Assembly (NCBI GenBank): GCA_964413275.1
Contig: CAYPSO010000002.1
Location: 1 to 64,000 of the forward strand
DNA: 64,000 bases
Source of the DNA: JAABRE01 sp964413275
GTDB lineage: Bacteria > Cyanobacteriota > Cyanobacteriia > Cyanobacteriales > JAABRE01
Direction of reading: 5' to 3'
Position 1 is the stretch's first letter, and each line of letters starts with the position of its first letter. The notes beneath the pieces are model-generated. The model was not told the origin of the DNA and ran no database searches. It was given only the letters and a program-made list of their open reading frames with translations. Of the stretch, positions 1-9,008 are shown one piece after another. A program made the translations under genes and the position numbers.

Positions 1-36
1 ATAACAGGTACTTCTACGGAATAATCGGATCATTAT

Positions 37-288
37 TTATCTGGAGTTTACTAAATCTAAGTCGGGATAAAGCTCAACTTCGAGGTTTTCTTGTTTAGCT
101 GTATCGTAAATGAGCAATTCATCAATAGCTGGTGCAGTCCAATAGGTTAAAATCTGAGGTTTAGCAATTAATAAAGTATCTCGATTGGGATCTAATTTTT
201 CGGCAATTTTTGGGGATAAATGTCCTTGACATTGAGAAATTGGACAGTAACCATCAGGATAACGTATGGGATTTTTATGTGGACGCAT
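37..288 (-). CDS. Small hypothetical protein (83 aa)
   Basis: I do not recognise the family. The 83-aa product is soluble, with an N-terminal CPISQC segment (Cys15 and Cys20) that could bind metal, and an acidic C-terminus. No signal peptide or membrane segment is visible. It is read on the minus strand with another small gene 22 bp upstream (311-535), so the two may be co-transcribed. The ATG at 288 is the first start in the frame. It is listed because the frame is fully open, composition looks coding, and no better frame covers this stretch. Confidence 0.6.
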   Translation of the reverse strand: MRPHKNPIRYPDGYCPISQCQGHLSPKIAEKLDPNRDTLLIAKPQILTYWTAPAIDELLIYDTAKQENLEVELYPDLDLVNSR

Positions 289-310
289 TAATGTGCCACA
301 ATTCCTTGAT

Positions 311-535
311 TTACAGACCTTTTTTAAGCAATAATACTGTTGCTAAACCCTCTAAAATCTGTCGAAAACCAAATTTTTGTTTTTTTGGTTGGGAAAATAT
401 TTCTTTAGCTCTCCACAAACGAACAGTTCTCACTGTAAGAAATTCTACCGACAGTTTTAATTCCTTGATTTGATGGTTAACTTGCTCTGTAAGTATTTCT
501 GCTGTACCTTGCCATTGACGTAATACTTCAAACAT
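311..535 (-). CDS. Small basic hypothetical protein (74 aa)
   Basis: A 74-aa protein of unknown function. It is predicted mostly helical with a basic middle (residues about 36-60, rich in Arg and Lys) and a short hydrophobic stretch near residues 61-71 (LEGLATVLLLKKGL) that could touch a membrane. It lies just upstream of the 83-aa gene on the same strand. An overlapping plus-strand frame (210-473) is judged a shadow because its product is low-complexity and spans two minus-strand genes. Confidence 0.55.
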   Translation of the reverse strand: MFEVLRQWQGTAEILTEQVNHQIKELKLSVEFLTVRTVRLWRAKEIFSQPKKQKFGFRQILEGLATVLLLKKGL

Positions 536-620
536 CTTTGATTTACATTACTCTTTGTTTACAGTAAATGGTGTAAATTAAAAAAGCAATAAGCATATAT
601 ACTCAAAATATTTTTAATGA

Positions 621-641
621 TAGGCTAGACTAACTAGCCTA
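621..641. terminator. Stem-loop downstream of the 101-aa gene
   Basis: Perfect 8-bp inverted repeat TAGGCTAG / CTAGCCTA with a 5-nt loop, about 90 bp past the stop of the minus-strand gene 729-1034. On the minus strand it is followed by an AT-rich but not purely T tract. It could be a weak terminator or a small repeat element. Confidence 0.35.
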
Positions 642-728
642 TATAGTTCTAAATTTGGTAATGTTAAAAATATAAAAGTATTGACTAGCCCTCCTGCCTC
701 CCTTGACTCATGTTGATTAATAGTAAAT

Positions 729-1034
729 TTAGGATGGATCGATATTATTAGAGATACTATTGCCATTAACCGTACCTAGTTGTTGCCTTACATCATCAAT
801 GGCATGATTTAATTGGGCAATCTTATCTTCTAAACTTAAACGAGATTGTTCGATACTTTCTTCAGTATAAAAATTAGGTTGTTTATTTTGTTTCAATACA
901 GACTTATCGTCTTTTATTGATTGGAGTTTATCTCCTTCTCTGTTAGTTAACAACGATCCCAAGATACCACCAACAATACCACCAATAACTGCTCCGGCTA
1001 GAAAGCCTCCAGCAAAATTATCATTTTGACTCAT
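729..1034 (-). CDS. YtxH-like glycine-zipper membrane protein
   Basis: A 101-aa protein. Residues about 8-30 form a Gly/Ala-rich hydrophobic segment (AGGFLAGAVIGGIVGGILGS) typical of YtxH and gas-vesicle-GvpP-like proteins with a glycine-zipper helix. A charged region follows, with a predicted coiled coil around residues 60-92 (SIEQSRLSLEDKIAQLNHAI). It is probably anchored in the cytoplasmic or thylakoid membrane. Such proteins are common and often stress-related in cyanobacteria, but no specific role can be given. The ATG at 1034 precedes the hydrophobic helix directly. Confidence 0.7.
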   Translation of the reverse strand: MSQNDNFAGGFLAGAVIGGIVGGILGSLLTNREGDKLQSIKDDKSVLKQNKQPNFYTEESIEQSRLSLEDKIAQLNHAIDDVRQQLGTVNGNSISNNIDPS

Positions 1035-1127
1035 ATTTTTTTTAATCCATAATTATTATTATTTCCAGATTAACCTTTAGTTGTCAATCCTGTGTTAAAT
1101 AACTTCCAAATATTTATTTTTATTAAA

Positions 1128-1728
1128 CTAAGCCACAAGCTTATCCCCTAATTGCTTTGCTTTTTGTTTAATCTTATCAGAAAGTTTAATTTCTTTCTCA
1201 TTGACTAAGCCAATCCATAACACCCCAATGGGTTTTGCTCCTAACATTTTGGCTAAATCTTTTAATGCTTTTAATGTTCCTGTTAAAAACATCCATCCAC
1301 GCTGGTGCAGCACTGGAGGAAACAAGAACCGCTTTTTTCTTTCTGATGGGATTTCGTTGCTTCGGAGCAGTTGCATCCCAAGGCCAATAACCATAACAAA
1401 CGCATCTTTCTAAAAAACAACGGGTTAGTGCATTTACATTACCAAAATTTACAGGTGAACCAATTACTATAGCATCCGCAGCTTCAATCTGGAGCAAAAT
1501 ACTATTCATGTCATCTTCTAAAATACATTCACCTTTTTGCTCTCCTGGTTGTTGCATACAAATACGACAATTGGTGCAGAATTTAATATTATGGTCTGGT
1601 AGATAAATTTTTTCCGTTTTTGCACCCTGTTTTTCTGCTTCTTGCAAAATTTCGGTGATCGCAGAATCAATGACTCCGTTTTTTCGATAACTGCCAACAA
1701 TACCAACTACTTTTTGATTTGTATTCAT
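1128..1728 (-). pseudogene. NAD(P)H-dependent FMN reductase / iron-sulfur flavoprotein-like, frameshifted
   Basis: The 5' frame (1728 down to about 1290) encodes a flavodoxin-fold N-terminus: GIVGSYRKNG phosphate loop, cysteine cluster C51-x2-C54-x2-C57-x10-C68 as in Isf-like flavoproteins, and GSPVNFGNVNA. After AAPAWMD the product stops resembling the family. The expected continuation (FLTGTLKALKDLAKMLGAKPIGVLW) is in another frame that runs to 1128. One extra base, probably in the five-A run at 1285-1289, explains the switch. The joined product would be about 200 aa, the usual family size. It is either a recent pseudogene or a sequencing homopolymer error. An unframeshifted product would be a flavin reductase using NAD(P)H. 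Confidence 0.8.
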
Positions 1729-1808
1729 GGCTTATTATATCCTCAACTCAACTCCCTAAAAAACCAAAAAACTACGGACTACGAACTCAACAGAATACCC
1801 ATCTGCCC

Positions 1809-1848
1809 CTACTCTCTCAACTACTAATTTAAATACGTGACAGCTTAG
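1809..1848. repeat. 40-bp dispersed repeat, copy 1
   Basis: A 40-bp stretch beginning CTACTCTCTCAA and ending CGTGACAGCTTAG, matched at 37 of 40 positions by 12008-12047. Both copies lie in intergenic DNA, upstream of plus-strand genes. It resembles one end of a small mobile or MITE element rather than a gene. Confidence 0.7.
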
Positions 1849-1939
1849 AGCTATATCTGCTTCTATATAAGATATATTTCATAAAGGTATTCTAAACTAT
1901 CCTACAGTACCTAAAAAGAAAACTTTTATCATTAATATT

Positions 1940-2833
1940 TTGAAAGAATATTCTCGACTCTTAATTCTCAGTTATAGCCTTGGGCCAATTCAAATGATTC
2001 TGATACACCTTGGGGCTTTGTTACCATTGTTTATTGGTTTGTCTTGGCAGGCGTTGCTTTGGGGAATCATGCTTTATTTAATAAGAATGCTCTGCATTAC
2101 AGCTATTTATCATCGGTTAATTATTCATAAGTCTTATAATGCTCCTGCCGTTGTTAAATGGGTAGGGAGTTTTATTGCTGCTTCTGCCGGACAAATGGGG
2201 CCGAATTGGTGGAAAGGTCATCATACTTTAGAGCATCATAATTATTCTGATTTGCCCGGAGATTGTCATTCTCCCCTTACTCCATACACAGGTATTAAAG
2301 GCTTTGTTTGGTCGCAATTTGGCTGGTTATTGACAGGAAAATCTTGGCCTCATAGTCTTCCTGCGGATGTGGAAGCAGATTTTGGTTTAAGAGCGATCGA
2401 TCGCTTTCATTTTGTGCCATTAATTTTATTAGGGGTTGTGTCCTATTTAATTGGTGGTTTAGATTTTCTGGGTGCATTTTTCTTGAGTACAGCAATTTTG
2501 TTTCATTGTGTGGCTTTCGTTAATTCTTTAAGTCATATCTTTGGCAAGCAACCCTTTGCTAGTAATGATAATAGTCGCAATAATTGGTTTGTGGCGATTG
2601 TAACTTTAGGAGAAGGGTGGCACAATCTTCATCATGCTTTTCAATGGTCAGCTCGTCATGGTTATTCTGTTGAAAATGACAAAGTTATATATTTACCAGA
2701 TCCTACTTATTGGTTTATCCAGTTTTTAAAAAAATTGAATTTAGCTTGGGATTTAAAACTTCCTAGTGAAGCAGAACTTTTGCGCTCTGCCAAGGAAGTA
2801 AAACAGATGAATAGAACTTACGTAATGAAATAA
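1940..2833 (+). CDS. Fatty acid (acyl-CoA/acyl-lipid) desaturase
   Basis: A 297-aa membrane di-iron desaturase. The three histidine boxes are visible: HRLIIH (58-63), HHTLEHH (94-100) and GEGWHNLHH (224-232). Hydrophobic segments at about 18-65 and 158-200 match the four-helix topology of the DesC/delta-9 stearoyl desaturase family. It would introduce a double bond into membrane-lipid acyl chains. Sequence between the boxes differs from classical DesC (GQMGPNWWKGHH), so substrate and position of unsaturation are open. No ATG precedes Met19, so the TTG at 1940 is taken; starting at Met19 would shorten the first membrane helix. The carotenoid oxygenase gene follows in the same direction after 143-197 bp. 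Confidence 0.85.
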   Translation: MKEYSRLLILSYSLGPIQMILIHLGALLPLFIGLSWQALLWGIMLYLIRMLCITAIYHRLIIHKSYNAPAVVKWVGSFIAASAGQMGPNWWKGHHTLEHHNYSDLPGDCHSPLTPYTGIKGFVWSQFGWLLTGKSWPHSLPADVEADFGLRAIDRFHFVPLILLGVVSYLIGGLDFLGAFFLSTAILFHCVAFVNSLSHIFGKQPFASNDNSRNNWFVAIVTLGEGWHNLHHAFQWSARHGYSVENDKVIYLPDPTYWFIQFLKKLNLAWDLKLPSEAELLRSAKEVKQMNRTYVMK

Positions 2834-3030
2834 AAAATTTTAGATACAATAGAAAGTGACAATTTCACCAAATCCGATCGAAATTTTGGCTATTATTAAT
2901 TGCTTAAGAAGTTACAGTATGTGATGGGTAATTAAATTAATTTAATAAAAATCATTAATATTTAACAATTAATTGATTGCCCACTCTACTCAAAAAAATA
3001 ATTACAAAAATTTTTACTAAACAAATTATT

Positions 3031-4473
3031 ATGTCAAACTTATTAACTCAAAAATCAAAAGAATTAGTTAAAGATTGGGCAAGAGGTTATGAATCTCAAC
3101 CCAATGAATATGATTATTGGATAAAAGAAATTGAAGGAACTATTCCCTCAGATTTAAAAGGAACTTTATTTCGTAACGGCGCAGGATTATTCGAGATTAA
3201 CGGACAAAAAATAGGTCATCCTTTTGATGGAGATGGGATGATTTCTGCTATTACTTTTACTCAAGGAAAAGCTCATTATAAAAATCGCTATGTTCGTACT
3301 GAAGGTTATTTAAAAGAACAAAAAGCAGGAAAAATTCTCTATCGAGGTTTCGGTACTCAAAAACCCGGAGGATGGTTGGCGAATATTTTTGATACCAAAT
3401 TTAAAAATGCAGCAAATACTAATGTAATTTATTGGGCTGGAAAATTATGGGCAATGTGGGAAGGAGGCAATCCTCATCAATTAAATCCTCAAACTTTAGA
3501 AACAATTGGTCTTGATAATCTTGATGGCATTCTTGAACCCAAACAGCCTTTTTCTGCTCACCCTAGAATTATTGATAATAGTTTTATTAATTTTGGAGTT
3601 AAAGGCATTACTTCCCAGCAATTAACTATTTTGGAATTGGACGAGCAAGGAAATAAAATTAAAGAAAATTCCTATCCTCTTAATGGTTTTGCATTTCTCC
3701 ATGATATGTTAATAACTCCTAATTATTACATTTTTATGCAACATCCTTTTAAGGTGAATGGTTTACCTTTTTTATTAGGTTTTAAAAGTATTGAACAATG
3801 TTTTGATTTTGATGCTAAACAACCAACAAAAATAATTGTAATTTCTCGTCATGAAGAAAATACAATGCATGTTTTAGAAACCGAATCTTTTTTCGGTTTT
3901 CATCATGCTAATGCTTGGGAAAAAGATGGCAATATTTATTTAGAATCAATTTGTGCTGATTACTTTCCTAAAAGAGAAAGTGAAGAATTAGATTTTAATA
4001 AAGTTGATTTTGATAATTTTCCTGTGGGTAATTTATGGGAATTTGCTATTTCTTTATCTTCTCAAACAGTTACTCGGAAAAAAATCGAAAGTCGGGGTTG
4101 TGAATTTCCGAGCGTACATCCTCAATGGGTAGGAAAAGAACATCGTTATCTCTACATGAATGTGACTCATACTCCTAGTGGTAATGCTCCTTTACAAGCA
4201 ATTATGAAATTAGATCGCAAATCTGGAGAAAGACAAATCTGGAGTGCAGCACCTAGAGGTTTTGCGGGAGAGCCTATATTTGTACCTTGTCCGAATGGTA
4301 AGGAAGAAGATGACGGTTGGATCTTATCTATGGTTTATGATGCTAGTTTACATCGGGGTTATATTTTGATTTTAGATGCTAAAGATATAACTCAAGTTGT
4401 GGCTAAACTGTATCTTTCTCATTATCTTCCCCATGGTTTTCATGGGACATGGTGTTCTCAAGTTTTTATTTAG
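3031..4473 (+). CDS. Carotenoid oxygenase (apocarotenoid 15,15'-oxygenase type)
   Basis: RPE65/CCD-family non-haem iron dioxygenase of 480 aa from the ATG at 3031, the length of Synechocystis ACO (Diox1). A TTG at 2977 would add 18 Lys/Ile-rich residues and is less likely. The four iron-binding histidines are in SAHPRI, FLHDML, FHHANAW and the C-terminal HGFHGTW, with ACO-like spacing. FRNGAG and HPFDGDGM near the N-terminus are further family signatures. It would cleave carotenoids or apocarotenals to retinal-like products. There is no signal peptide; ACO-type enzymes associate with membranes through a hydrophobic patch. It follows a desaturase gene. Confidence 0.93.
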   Translation: MSNLLTQKSKELVKDWARGYESQPNEYDYWIKEIEGTIPSDLKGTLFRNGAGLFEINGQKIGHPFDGDGMISAITFTQGKAHYKNRYVRTEGYLKEQKAGKILYRGFGTQKPGGWLANIFDTKFKNAANTNVIYWAGKLWAMWEGGNPHQLNPQTLETIGLDNLDGILEPKQPFSAHPRIIDNSFINFGVKGITSQQLTILELDEQGNKIKENSYPLNGFAFLHDMLITPNYYIFMQHPFKVNGLPFLLGFKSIEQCFDFDAKQPTKIIVISRHEENTMHVLETESFFGFHHANAWEKDGNIYLESICADYFPKRESEELDFNKVDFDNFPVGNLWEFAISLSSQTVTRKKIESRGCEFPSVHPQWVGKEHRYLYMNVTHTPSGNAPLQAIMKLDRKSGERQIWSAAPRGFAGEPIFVPCPNGKEEDDGWILSMVYDASLHRGYILILDAKDITQVVAKLYLSHYLPHGFHGTWCSQVFI

Positions 4474-4502
4474 GGTTTGCTAAGAAATTTTATTTTTTGA
4501 TC

Positions 4503-4532
4503 AAAAAATAGGGGCTTGGCAACCAAACCCCT
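4503..4532 (-). terminator. Rho-independent terminator of the atp operon
   Basis: Read on the minus strand, AGGGG-TTTGG-TTG-CCAAG-CCCCT forms a strong stem (one internal mismatch) followed directly by ATTTTTT. It lies about 45 bp beyond the stop of the gamma-subunit gene. The convergent carotenoid oxygenase gene ends just to the left, and the hairpin may also act in that direction. Confidence 0.8.
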
Positions 4533-4576
4533 AAAAATAATCAGTTATAATCGTTTACTGTTAACTGTCCACTGAA

Positions 4577-5521
4577 TTAAATAGCGTTAGCACCAGCCAC
4601 AACCTCAAGGAGTTCTTGAGTAATAGCTGCTTGACGTGCTTTGTTATAAGACAAAGTAAGAGATTTCATCAATTCAGAAGCATTTTCACTAGCATTATTC
4701 ATCGCTGTCATTCGAGCAGCTAATTCACTAGCAGCAGCCTCTTGTAAAGCCCTCAATAATTGATTATTCAGATACAGTGGCAAAAGTGCATCTAAAATTT
4801 GTGCTGGATCCTGTTCAAAAATCATGTCTTGGGGAAGACTGGTTACTTCTGTCGCCACAGTTTCCCTTTCAACCTGAAATTGACCACCTTTAGTAGTTAA
4901 ACGGAAAATTTCATCATCTTGGGGTTCTAAACCTTGAGTAGTCAAAGGTAATAAAGTTTGAACCACAGGTTTAGAACTAATTAAAGACAGAAACTTACTG
5001 TAAATCAACTCAACGCGATCGACAGTTTCTGATAAGAATAAAGACAGTAACTCATCAGCAATATTACTAGCTTCAGCCGCCGAAGGAATTTGTTCTAAAC
5101 CCATATAAGTTTTGTCGATAGGTTGCTCGCGACGCTCAAAATATTGAGTTGCTTTACGACCTACCAAAACAAATTTATAATCTAAACCCTCAGCCTTTAA
5201 TTCCTTAGCCCGTTGTTCAGCACGACGGATTATGTTAGCATTATAACCTCCACAAAGACCGCGATCGCCTGAAACTACTAATAATCCGACACATTTGACT
5301 TCTCTTTGTTTGAGTAAAGGTAAATCTGCCTCCTCAAACTTTAAGCGATTTTGTAAGCCGTAGAGAACTTGTGCCAAAGTGTCAGCAAAAGGGCGAGTAG
5401 AACTAACTTGTTCTTGAGCACGACGTACTTTTGCCGCAGCAACTAAGCGCATCGCCTCAGTAATTTTTTTTGTATTTTTAACCGAATCAATTCGATCGCG
5501 AATACCCTTAAGATTTGGCAT
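4577..5521 (-). CDS. atpC: ATP synthase F1 gamma subunit
   Basis: 314 aa, the cyanobacterial gamma length. The N-terminal helix (PNLKGIRDRIDSVKNTKKITEAMRLVAAAKVRRAQ) and C-terminal helix (MTAMNNASENASELMKSLTLSYNKARQAAIT) form the rotor coiled coil. The central region (about 195-235) holds the cyanobacterial insertion in place of the chloroplast redox-regulatory loop, without the chloroplast cysteine pair. It couples F0 rotation to catalysis in the beta subunits, whose gene is not in this window. It is the last gene of the operon, 62 bp from atpA. It is called atpG in non-cyanobacterial nomenclature. Confidence 0.97.
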   Translation of the reverse strand: MPNLKGIRDRIDSVKNTKKITEAMRLVAAAKVRRAQEQVSSTRPFADTLAQVLYGLQNRLKFEEADLPLLKQREVKCVGLLVVSGDRGLCGGYNANIIRRAEQRAKELKAEGLDYKFVLVGRKATQYFERREQPIDKTYMGLEQIPSAAEASNIADELLSLFLSETVDRVELIYSKFLSLISSKPVVQTLLPLTTQGLEPQDDEIFRLTTKGGQFQVERETVATEVTSLPQDMIFEQDPAQILDALLPLYLNNQLLRALQEAAASELAARMTAMNNASENASELMKSLTLSYNKARQAAITQELLEVVAGANAI

Positions 5522-5583
5522 CTTTTTTTATTCCCAATTACTATTAATTAATAGGGGGGCTAAAAGCCCACCTACCGAAGCTC

Positions 5584-7095
5584 TTAAGCAGAGAAACTTT
5601 GCTTACATTCTGCAATAGCTTCTTTGAGAAGATTTTCTGCTTCATCAGTTAATTTCTTCTCATTCCCAATAATTTCGCCGTATTTAGCCTTACTAGTTTT
5701 CAGATATTCCCGTAAGCCAGCAACAAAGGTAGTTACTTTATCTACAGGAATCTCGTCTAAATAACCATTTAAACCAGCATATACAGTAGCAACCTGTTCA
5801 GCCACAGATAATGGAGAATTTTGAGGCTGCTTAAGGATTTGACGTAAACGTTGACCTCTAGCTAACTGAGCCTGAGTAGCTGCGTCTAAGTCGGAAGCAA
5901 ACTGAGAGAAGGCTTCTAATTCAGCAAACTGAGCCAACTCTAACTTCAGCTTACCGGCTACCTGTTTCATGGCTTTGGTTTGAGCCGCAGAACCAACCCT
6001 GGATACGGAGATACCAGCGTTAATTGCCGGACGGAAACCAGCGTTAAACAAGTCGGTAGATAAGAAAATCTGGCCGTCAGTAATAGAGATTACGTTAGTA
6101 GGAATATAAGCAGAAACGTCACCTGCTTGAGTTTCAATGATGGGTAAAGCAGTCATGCTACCACCACCTAACTCATCGCTTAATTTAGCAGCACGCTCTA
6201 ATAAGCGGGAGTGGAGATAGAATACGTCTCCGGGGTATGCTTCACGTCCTGGAGGACGACGGAGTAACAAGGACATCTGACGATAAGCTTGAGCTTGCTT
6301 AGACAAGTCATCATAAATAATCAGAGTTGCTTTACCTTGATACATAAAGTGTTCTGCGATCGCAGCACCTGTGTAGGGAGCGAGATATTGTAAAGTAGCA
6401 GGATCGTTAGCATTAGCAGCTACCACAACGGTGTAATCCATTGCGCCTTTTTCTTCCAAAGTACCCACAACTTGAGCAACAGTGGAAGCTTTTTGACCAA
6501 TGGCAACGTAAACGCAAATTACGTCTTCACCTTTTTGATTAATGATGGTATCAACAGCTACCGCAGTTTTACCGGTTTGTCTGTCACCGATAATCAACTC
6601 ACGCTGACCACGACCTACGGGAATCATCGCATCAATAGCGGTAATACCACTTTGCATTGGTTCGTAAACGGAGCGACGTTCGATAATACCCGGAGCCATG
6701 AACTCAATCAAACGGGTATCTGTTGCGGCAATATCTCCTTTACCGTCGAGGGGACGAGATAAAGCGTCAACTACCCTACCGATAGTGGCTTCGCCGACAG
6801 GAATAGACGCGATTTTCGTGGTGGCTTTAACGCTACTACCTTCTTGAATATCGCGACCATCACCCATTAATACTGCACCAACGTTATCTTGTTCTAAGTT
6901 CAGTGCAATACCAATAGTACCATCTTCAAATTCGAGAAGTTCGCCCGACATAGCTTGTTCTAAGCCATAGATACGAGCGATACCGTCACCTACTTGTAGT
7001 ACAGTACCAACATTAGAAACCTGTACTTCTTGGTCATAAGACTCAATTTGCTGACGAATAATGCTGCTAATTTCGTCTGGTCTGATGCTGATCAT
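5584..7095 (-). CDS. atpA: ATP synthase F1 alpha subunit
   Basis: 503 aa, full length. Residues 1-95 form the beta-barrel domain. The nucleotide-binding domain has the P-loop GDRQTGKTA near 170, and the C-terminal helical domain follows. The ALPIIETQAGDVSAYIPTNVISITDGQ region is typical of alpha. It forms the alpha3beta3 hexamer and binds non-catalytic nucleotides. The ATG at 7095 is followed by SIRPDEISSIIRQQIE, the canonical N-terminus. It lies 42 bp downstream of atpH (delta) and 62 bp upstream of gamma, in the standard cyanobacterial order. Confidence 0.98.
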   Translation of the reverse strand: MISIRPDEISSIIRQQIESYDQEVQVSNVGTVLQVGDGIARIYGLEQAMSGELLEFEDGTIGIALNLEQDNVGAVLMGDGRDIQEGSSVKATTKIASIPVGEATIGRVVDALSRPLDGKGDIAATDTRLIEFMAPGIIERRSVYEPMQSGITAIDAMIPVGRGQRELIIGDRQTGKTAVAVDTIINQKGEDVICVYVAIGQKASTVAQVVGTLEEKGAMDYTVVVAANANDPATLQYLAPYTGAAIAEHFMYQGKATLIIYDDLSKQAQAYRQMSLLLRRPPGREAYPGDVFYLHSRLLERAAKLSDELGGGSMTALPIIETQAGDVSAYIPTNVISITDGQIFLSTDLFNAGFRPAINAGISVSRVGSAAQTKAMKQVAGKLKLELAQFAELEAFSQFASDLDAATQAQLARGQRLRQILKQPQNSPLSVAEQVATVYAGLNGYLDEIPVDKVTTFVAGLREYLKTSKAKYGEIIGNEKKLTDEAENLLKEAIAECKQSFSA

Positions 7096-7137
7096 ATCCT
7101 TTTTTTATTTCTTAATTAGTGGTGTTTAATTGACTAA

Positions 7138-7695
7138 CTAACCTGCACTGGTTAGGTTGATACTAATACGGCGCAGTTGTCCCCGCAGACTAGCATCTAG
7201 TATCTGAGAACCGACTTTAACGATCACGCCACCGATTAGACTAGGATCGACAGTGGTACTTAATTCCACAGAAGTAGCACCGGTCATGTTTTTCACTTTA
7301 TCGGCGATCGCACTTTTTTGATCGTCACTCAATTCTGAGGCTGAGGCTACTTCAGCTAAAACTGTATTTTTTAGCTTACGTAATTGTTCCAGATATTTCT
7401 GAGCAATTTCTGCTATAAACATAATTCGTCGTCTATCGACCAGTAAAAATAAAAAGTTAACTAGCAAAGGATTAGCTCCTTCACCAGCAATTTGTTTAAT
7501 AATTGCCTTTTTATCTTCGGGTTTTAACAACGGATTAGTTAAAAATACCTCTAATTCCTCGGAATTTTTTAATAAAGCCAGTAATGTTCTTAACTCATCT
7601 CCAAATTGATCTTCTAGACCTTGGGAACTAGCTAGAGACATTAATGCTTCGGCATAGGGTTCGGCAACTACGGAACTAATAATACTACTTGCCAT
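7138..7695 (-). CDS. atpH: ATP synthase F1 delta subunit
   Basis: 185 aa, OSCP/delta family. The helical N-terminal domain (VAEPYAEALMSLASSQG) binds the top of the alpha subunits. The C-terminal signature IGGVIVKVGSQILDASLRGQL is intact. It links F1 to the b/b' stalk. Its ATG at 7695 abuts the stop of the b gene with 1-bp overlap, indicating translational coupling. It is named atpD in some cyanobacterial genomes. Confidence 0.97.
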   Translation of the reverse strand: MASSIISSVVAEPYAEALMSLASSQGLEDQFGDELRTLLALLKNSEELEVFLTNPLLKPEDKKAIIKQIAGEGANPLLVNFLFLLVDRRRIMFIAEIAQKYLEQLRKLKNTVLAEVASASELSDDQKSAIADKVKNMTGATSVELSTTVDPSLIGGVIVKVGSQILDASLRGQLRRISINLTSAG

Positions 7696-8213
7696 TATTT
7701 ACCTCCTAGCTGTGCGATCGAGCGATCAATTAATTTTTGTTGAGCCGAATCATTTAAACGTTCCTTTAATTGAGACTCAACTCGTTCTAGTGCTAGGACA
7801 GCAATGCGTTGTTTTAATTCAACCATCACTTTGGCTTGTTCGGAATCTAATTCCTTACCTGCTGCCGCTTTTAATTTTTCAACATCCTTAACCCCTTGAG
7901 CTAAAATTACATCTTTAGCTTTTTGGGCATCTACTTGAGCATCAGCTTTAATTTTTTCAGCCTTAGCTTTAGCTTCAGCTAAATTTTTCTGTGCTGTTTC
8001 TAAAGCTCTTGCTGCTGTGGATGCGCGAGTTTCGGCATCCTTAATTTCCTCTTCAATTTTGTTTTTTCTTTCTGTGAGAATGTTGCCGACAAGTTTACTC
8101 CCATAGACAACCAATAACCCCAGAATAATTGATAGGTTAATTAAGTTAGTTTCAAATATGTTTAAATTCAGACCAAAGCCACCTTCTGTGGCTAGGTATG
8201 AGAAAATCCCCAT
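7695..8213 (-). CDS. atpF: ATP synthase F0 b subunit
   Basis: 172 aa. One membrane helix at about 25-45 (NLINLSIILGLLVVYGSKLVG) is followed by a long charged alpha-helical stalk (about 48-165) rich in Ala, Glu and Lys. It forms the peripheral stator with b' and delta. The N-terminal extension before the helix is usual for cyanobacterial b subunits. Its stop overlaps the delta start; the gap to b' is 140 bp. Confidence 0.96.
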   Translation of the reverse strand: MGIFSYLATEGGFGLNLNIFETNLINLSIILGLLVVYGSKLVGNILTERKNKIEEEIKDAETRASTAARALETAQKNLAEAKAKAEKIKADAQVDAQKAKDVILAQGVKDVEKLKAAAGKELDSEQAKVMVELKQRIAVLALERVESQLKERLNDSAQQKLIDRSIAQLGGK

Positions 8214-8353
8214 GATAGCGATCTACCCCTGCTAAAAAATTGATTTTACGTACTTCGGGAAACTTAATTTTTGCTCACCTGATTGCAATCTTTTGTTTTT
8301 GGGCAGGCGTGGCGAGCTTGTGGGATATGGAGAATAGTTATTTTACTGTTTAA

Positions 8354-8839
8354 CTAAGCTACTGTTCCCAAGAGCTTTTGTACAATCTGTCCGCTCAAAG
8401 AGTCAACTTGCGATTCTAAGGTTTTGAAAGCTTGGGCTTTTTGAGCCTCAATTTCATCAGCAGCTTGTTGTCTTTCTGCTAGCACTTGTTGTTGTGCTTC
8501 TTTGACTTGCCCAGCTACAATCTCTTGTGCTTCCGCTTGAGCGTTAGCAATTATCTCTTGAGCTTGACGACGAACATCTCTTAATTCCTGTTCGTATTGC
8601 TTAGCCAAATCTTCGGCTTTTTGTTTTCTTTCCTTAGATTGACTTAAGTTTTGACGAATGTACTCGGCTCGATCATCCAGTGCTTTATTTAATGGCTTAT
8701 AAAATACAGCATTAAGTAAAGCTACCAAAACCATAAATTGCAATGCCATTAAAGGCAAAGTGGCATCAAAATCAAATAATCCCCCTTCGGCAGTTTCTTC
8801 TACTGCTTTTGTTGCCAGCAAAATTGTCCAGTGTGTCAT
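8354..8839 (-). CDS. atpG: ATP synthase F0 b' subunit
   Basis: 161 aa. It has one membrane helix (about 28-48, LPLMALQFMVLVALLNAVFY), the PLNKALDDRAEYIR hinge characteristic of b', and a long coiled-coil stalk. Separate b and b' genes are a mark of photosynthetic bacteria. It pairs with b as a heterodimeric stator. The 217-bp gap to atpE upstream contains a perfect hairpin (9009-9030). Confidence 0.96.
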   Translation of the reverse strand: MTHWTILLATKAVEETAEGGLFDFDATLPLMALQFMVLVALLNAVFYKPLNKALDDRAEYIRQNLSQSKERKQKAEDLAKQYEQELRDVRRQAQEIIANAQAEAQEIVAGQVKEAQQQVLAERQQAADEIEAQKAQAFKTLESQVDSLSGQIVQKLLGTVA

Positions 8840-9008
8840 TTGTTTTATAACCCCAAGGTTTTACATTTATTACTTATGAGTTATCAGAGTTTTTAGTTTC
8901 TTAATTTTGTTTGTTGATGCTTAGGGGGGTAACAACAAGCAAAACTTTTTACTGTCTAACGATAACTAAATTTTTTAAAGATTTAGACTCTATGGTTAAG
9001 TTCGACAA

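Noticed and set aside
1642..1827. 61-aa plus-strand frame
   Set aside because: Antisense to the flavoprotein gene and running into repeat sequence.
4491..4508. Palindrome TTTTTTGATCAAAAAA as an operator
   Set aside because: It is the T/A tract beside the atp terminator; symmetry follows from the two tracts and no regulator is implied.
6472..6762. Plus-strand 96-aa frame inside atpA
   Set aside because: Antisense shadow of a strongly conserved gene; no ribosome-binding site and low-complexity product.
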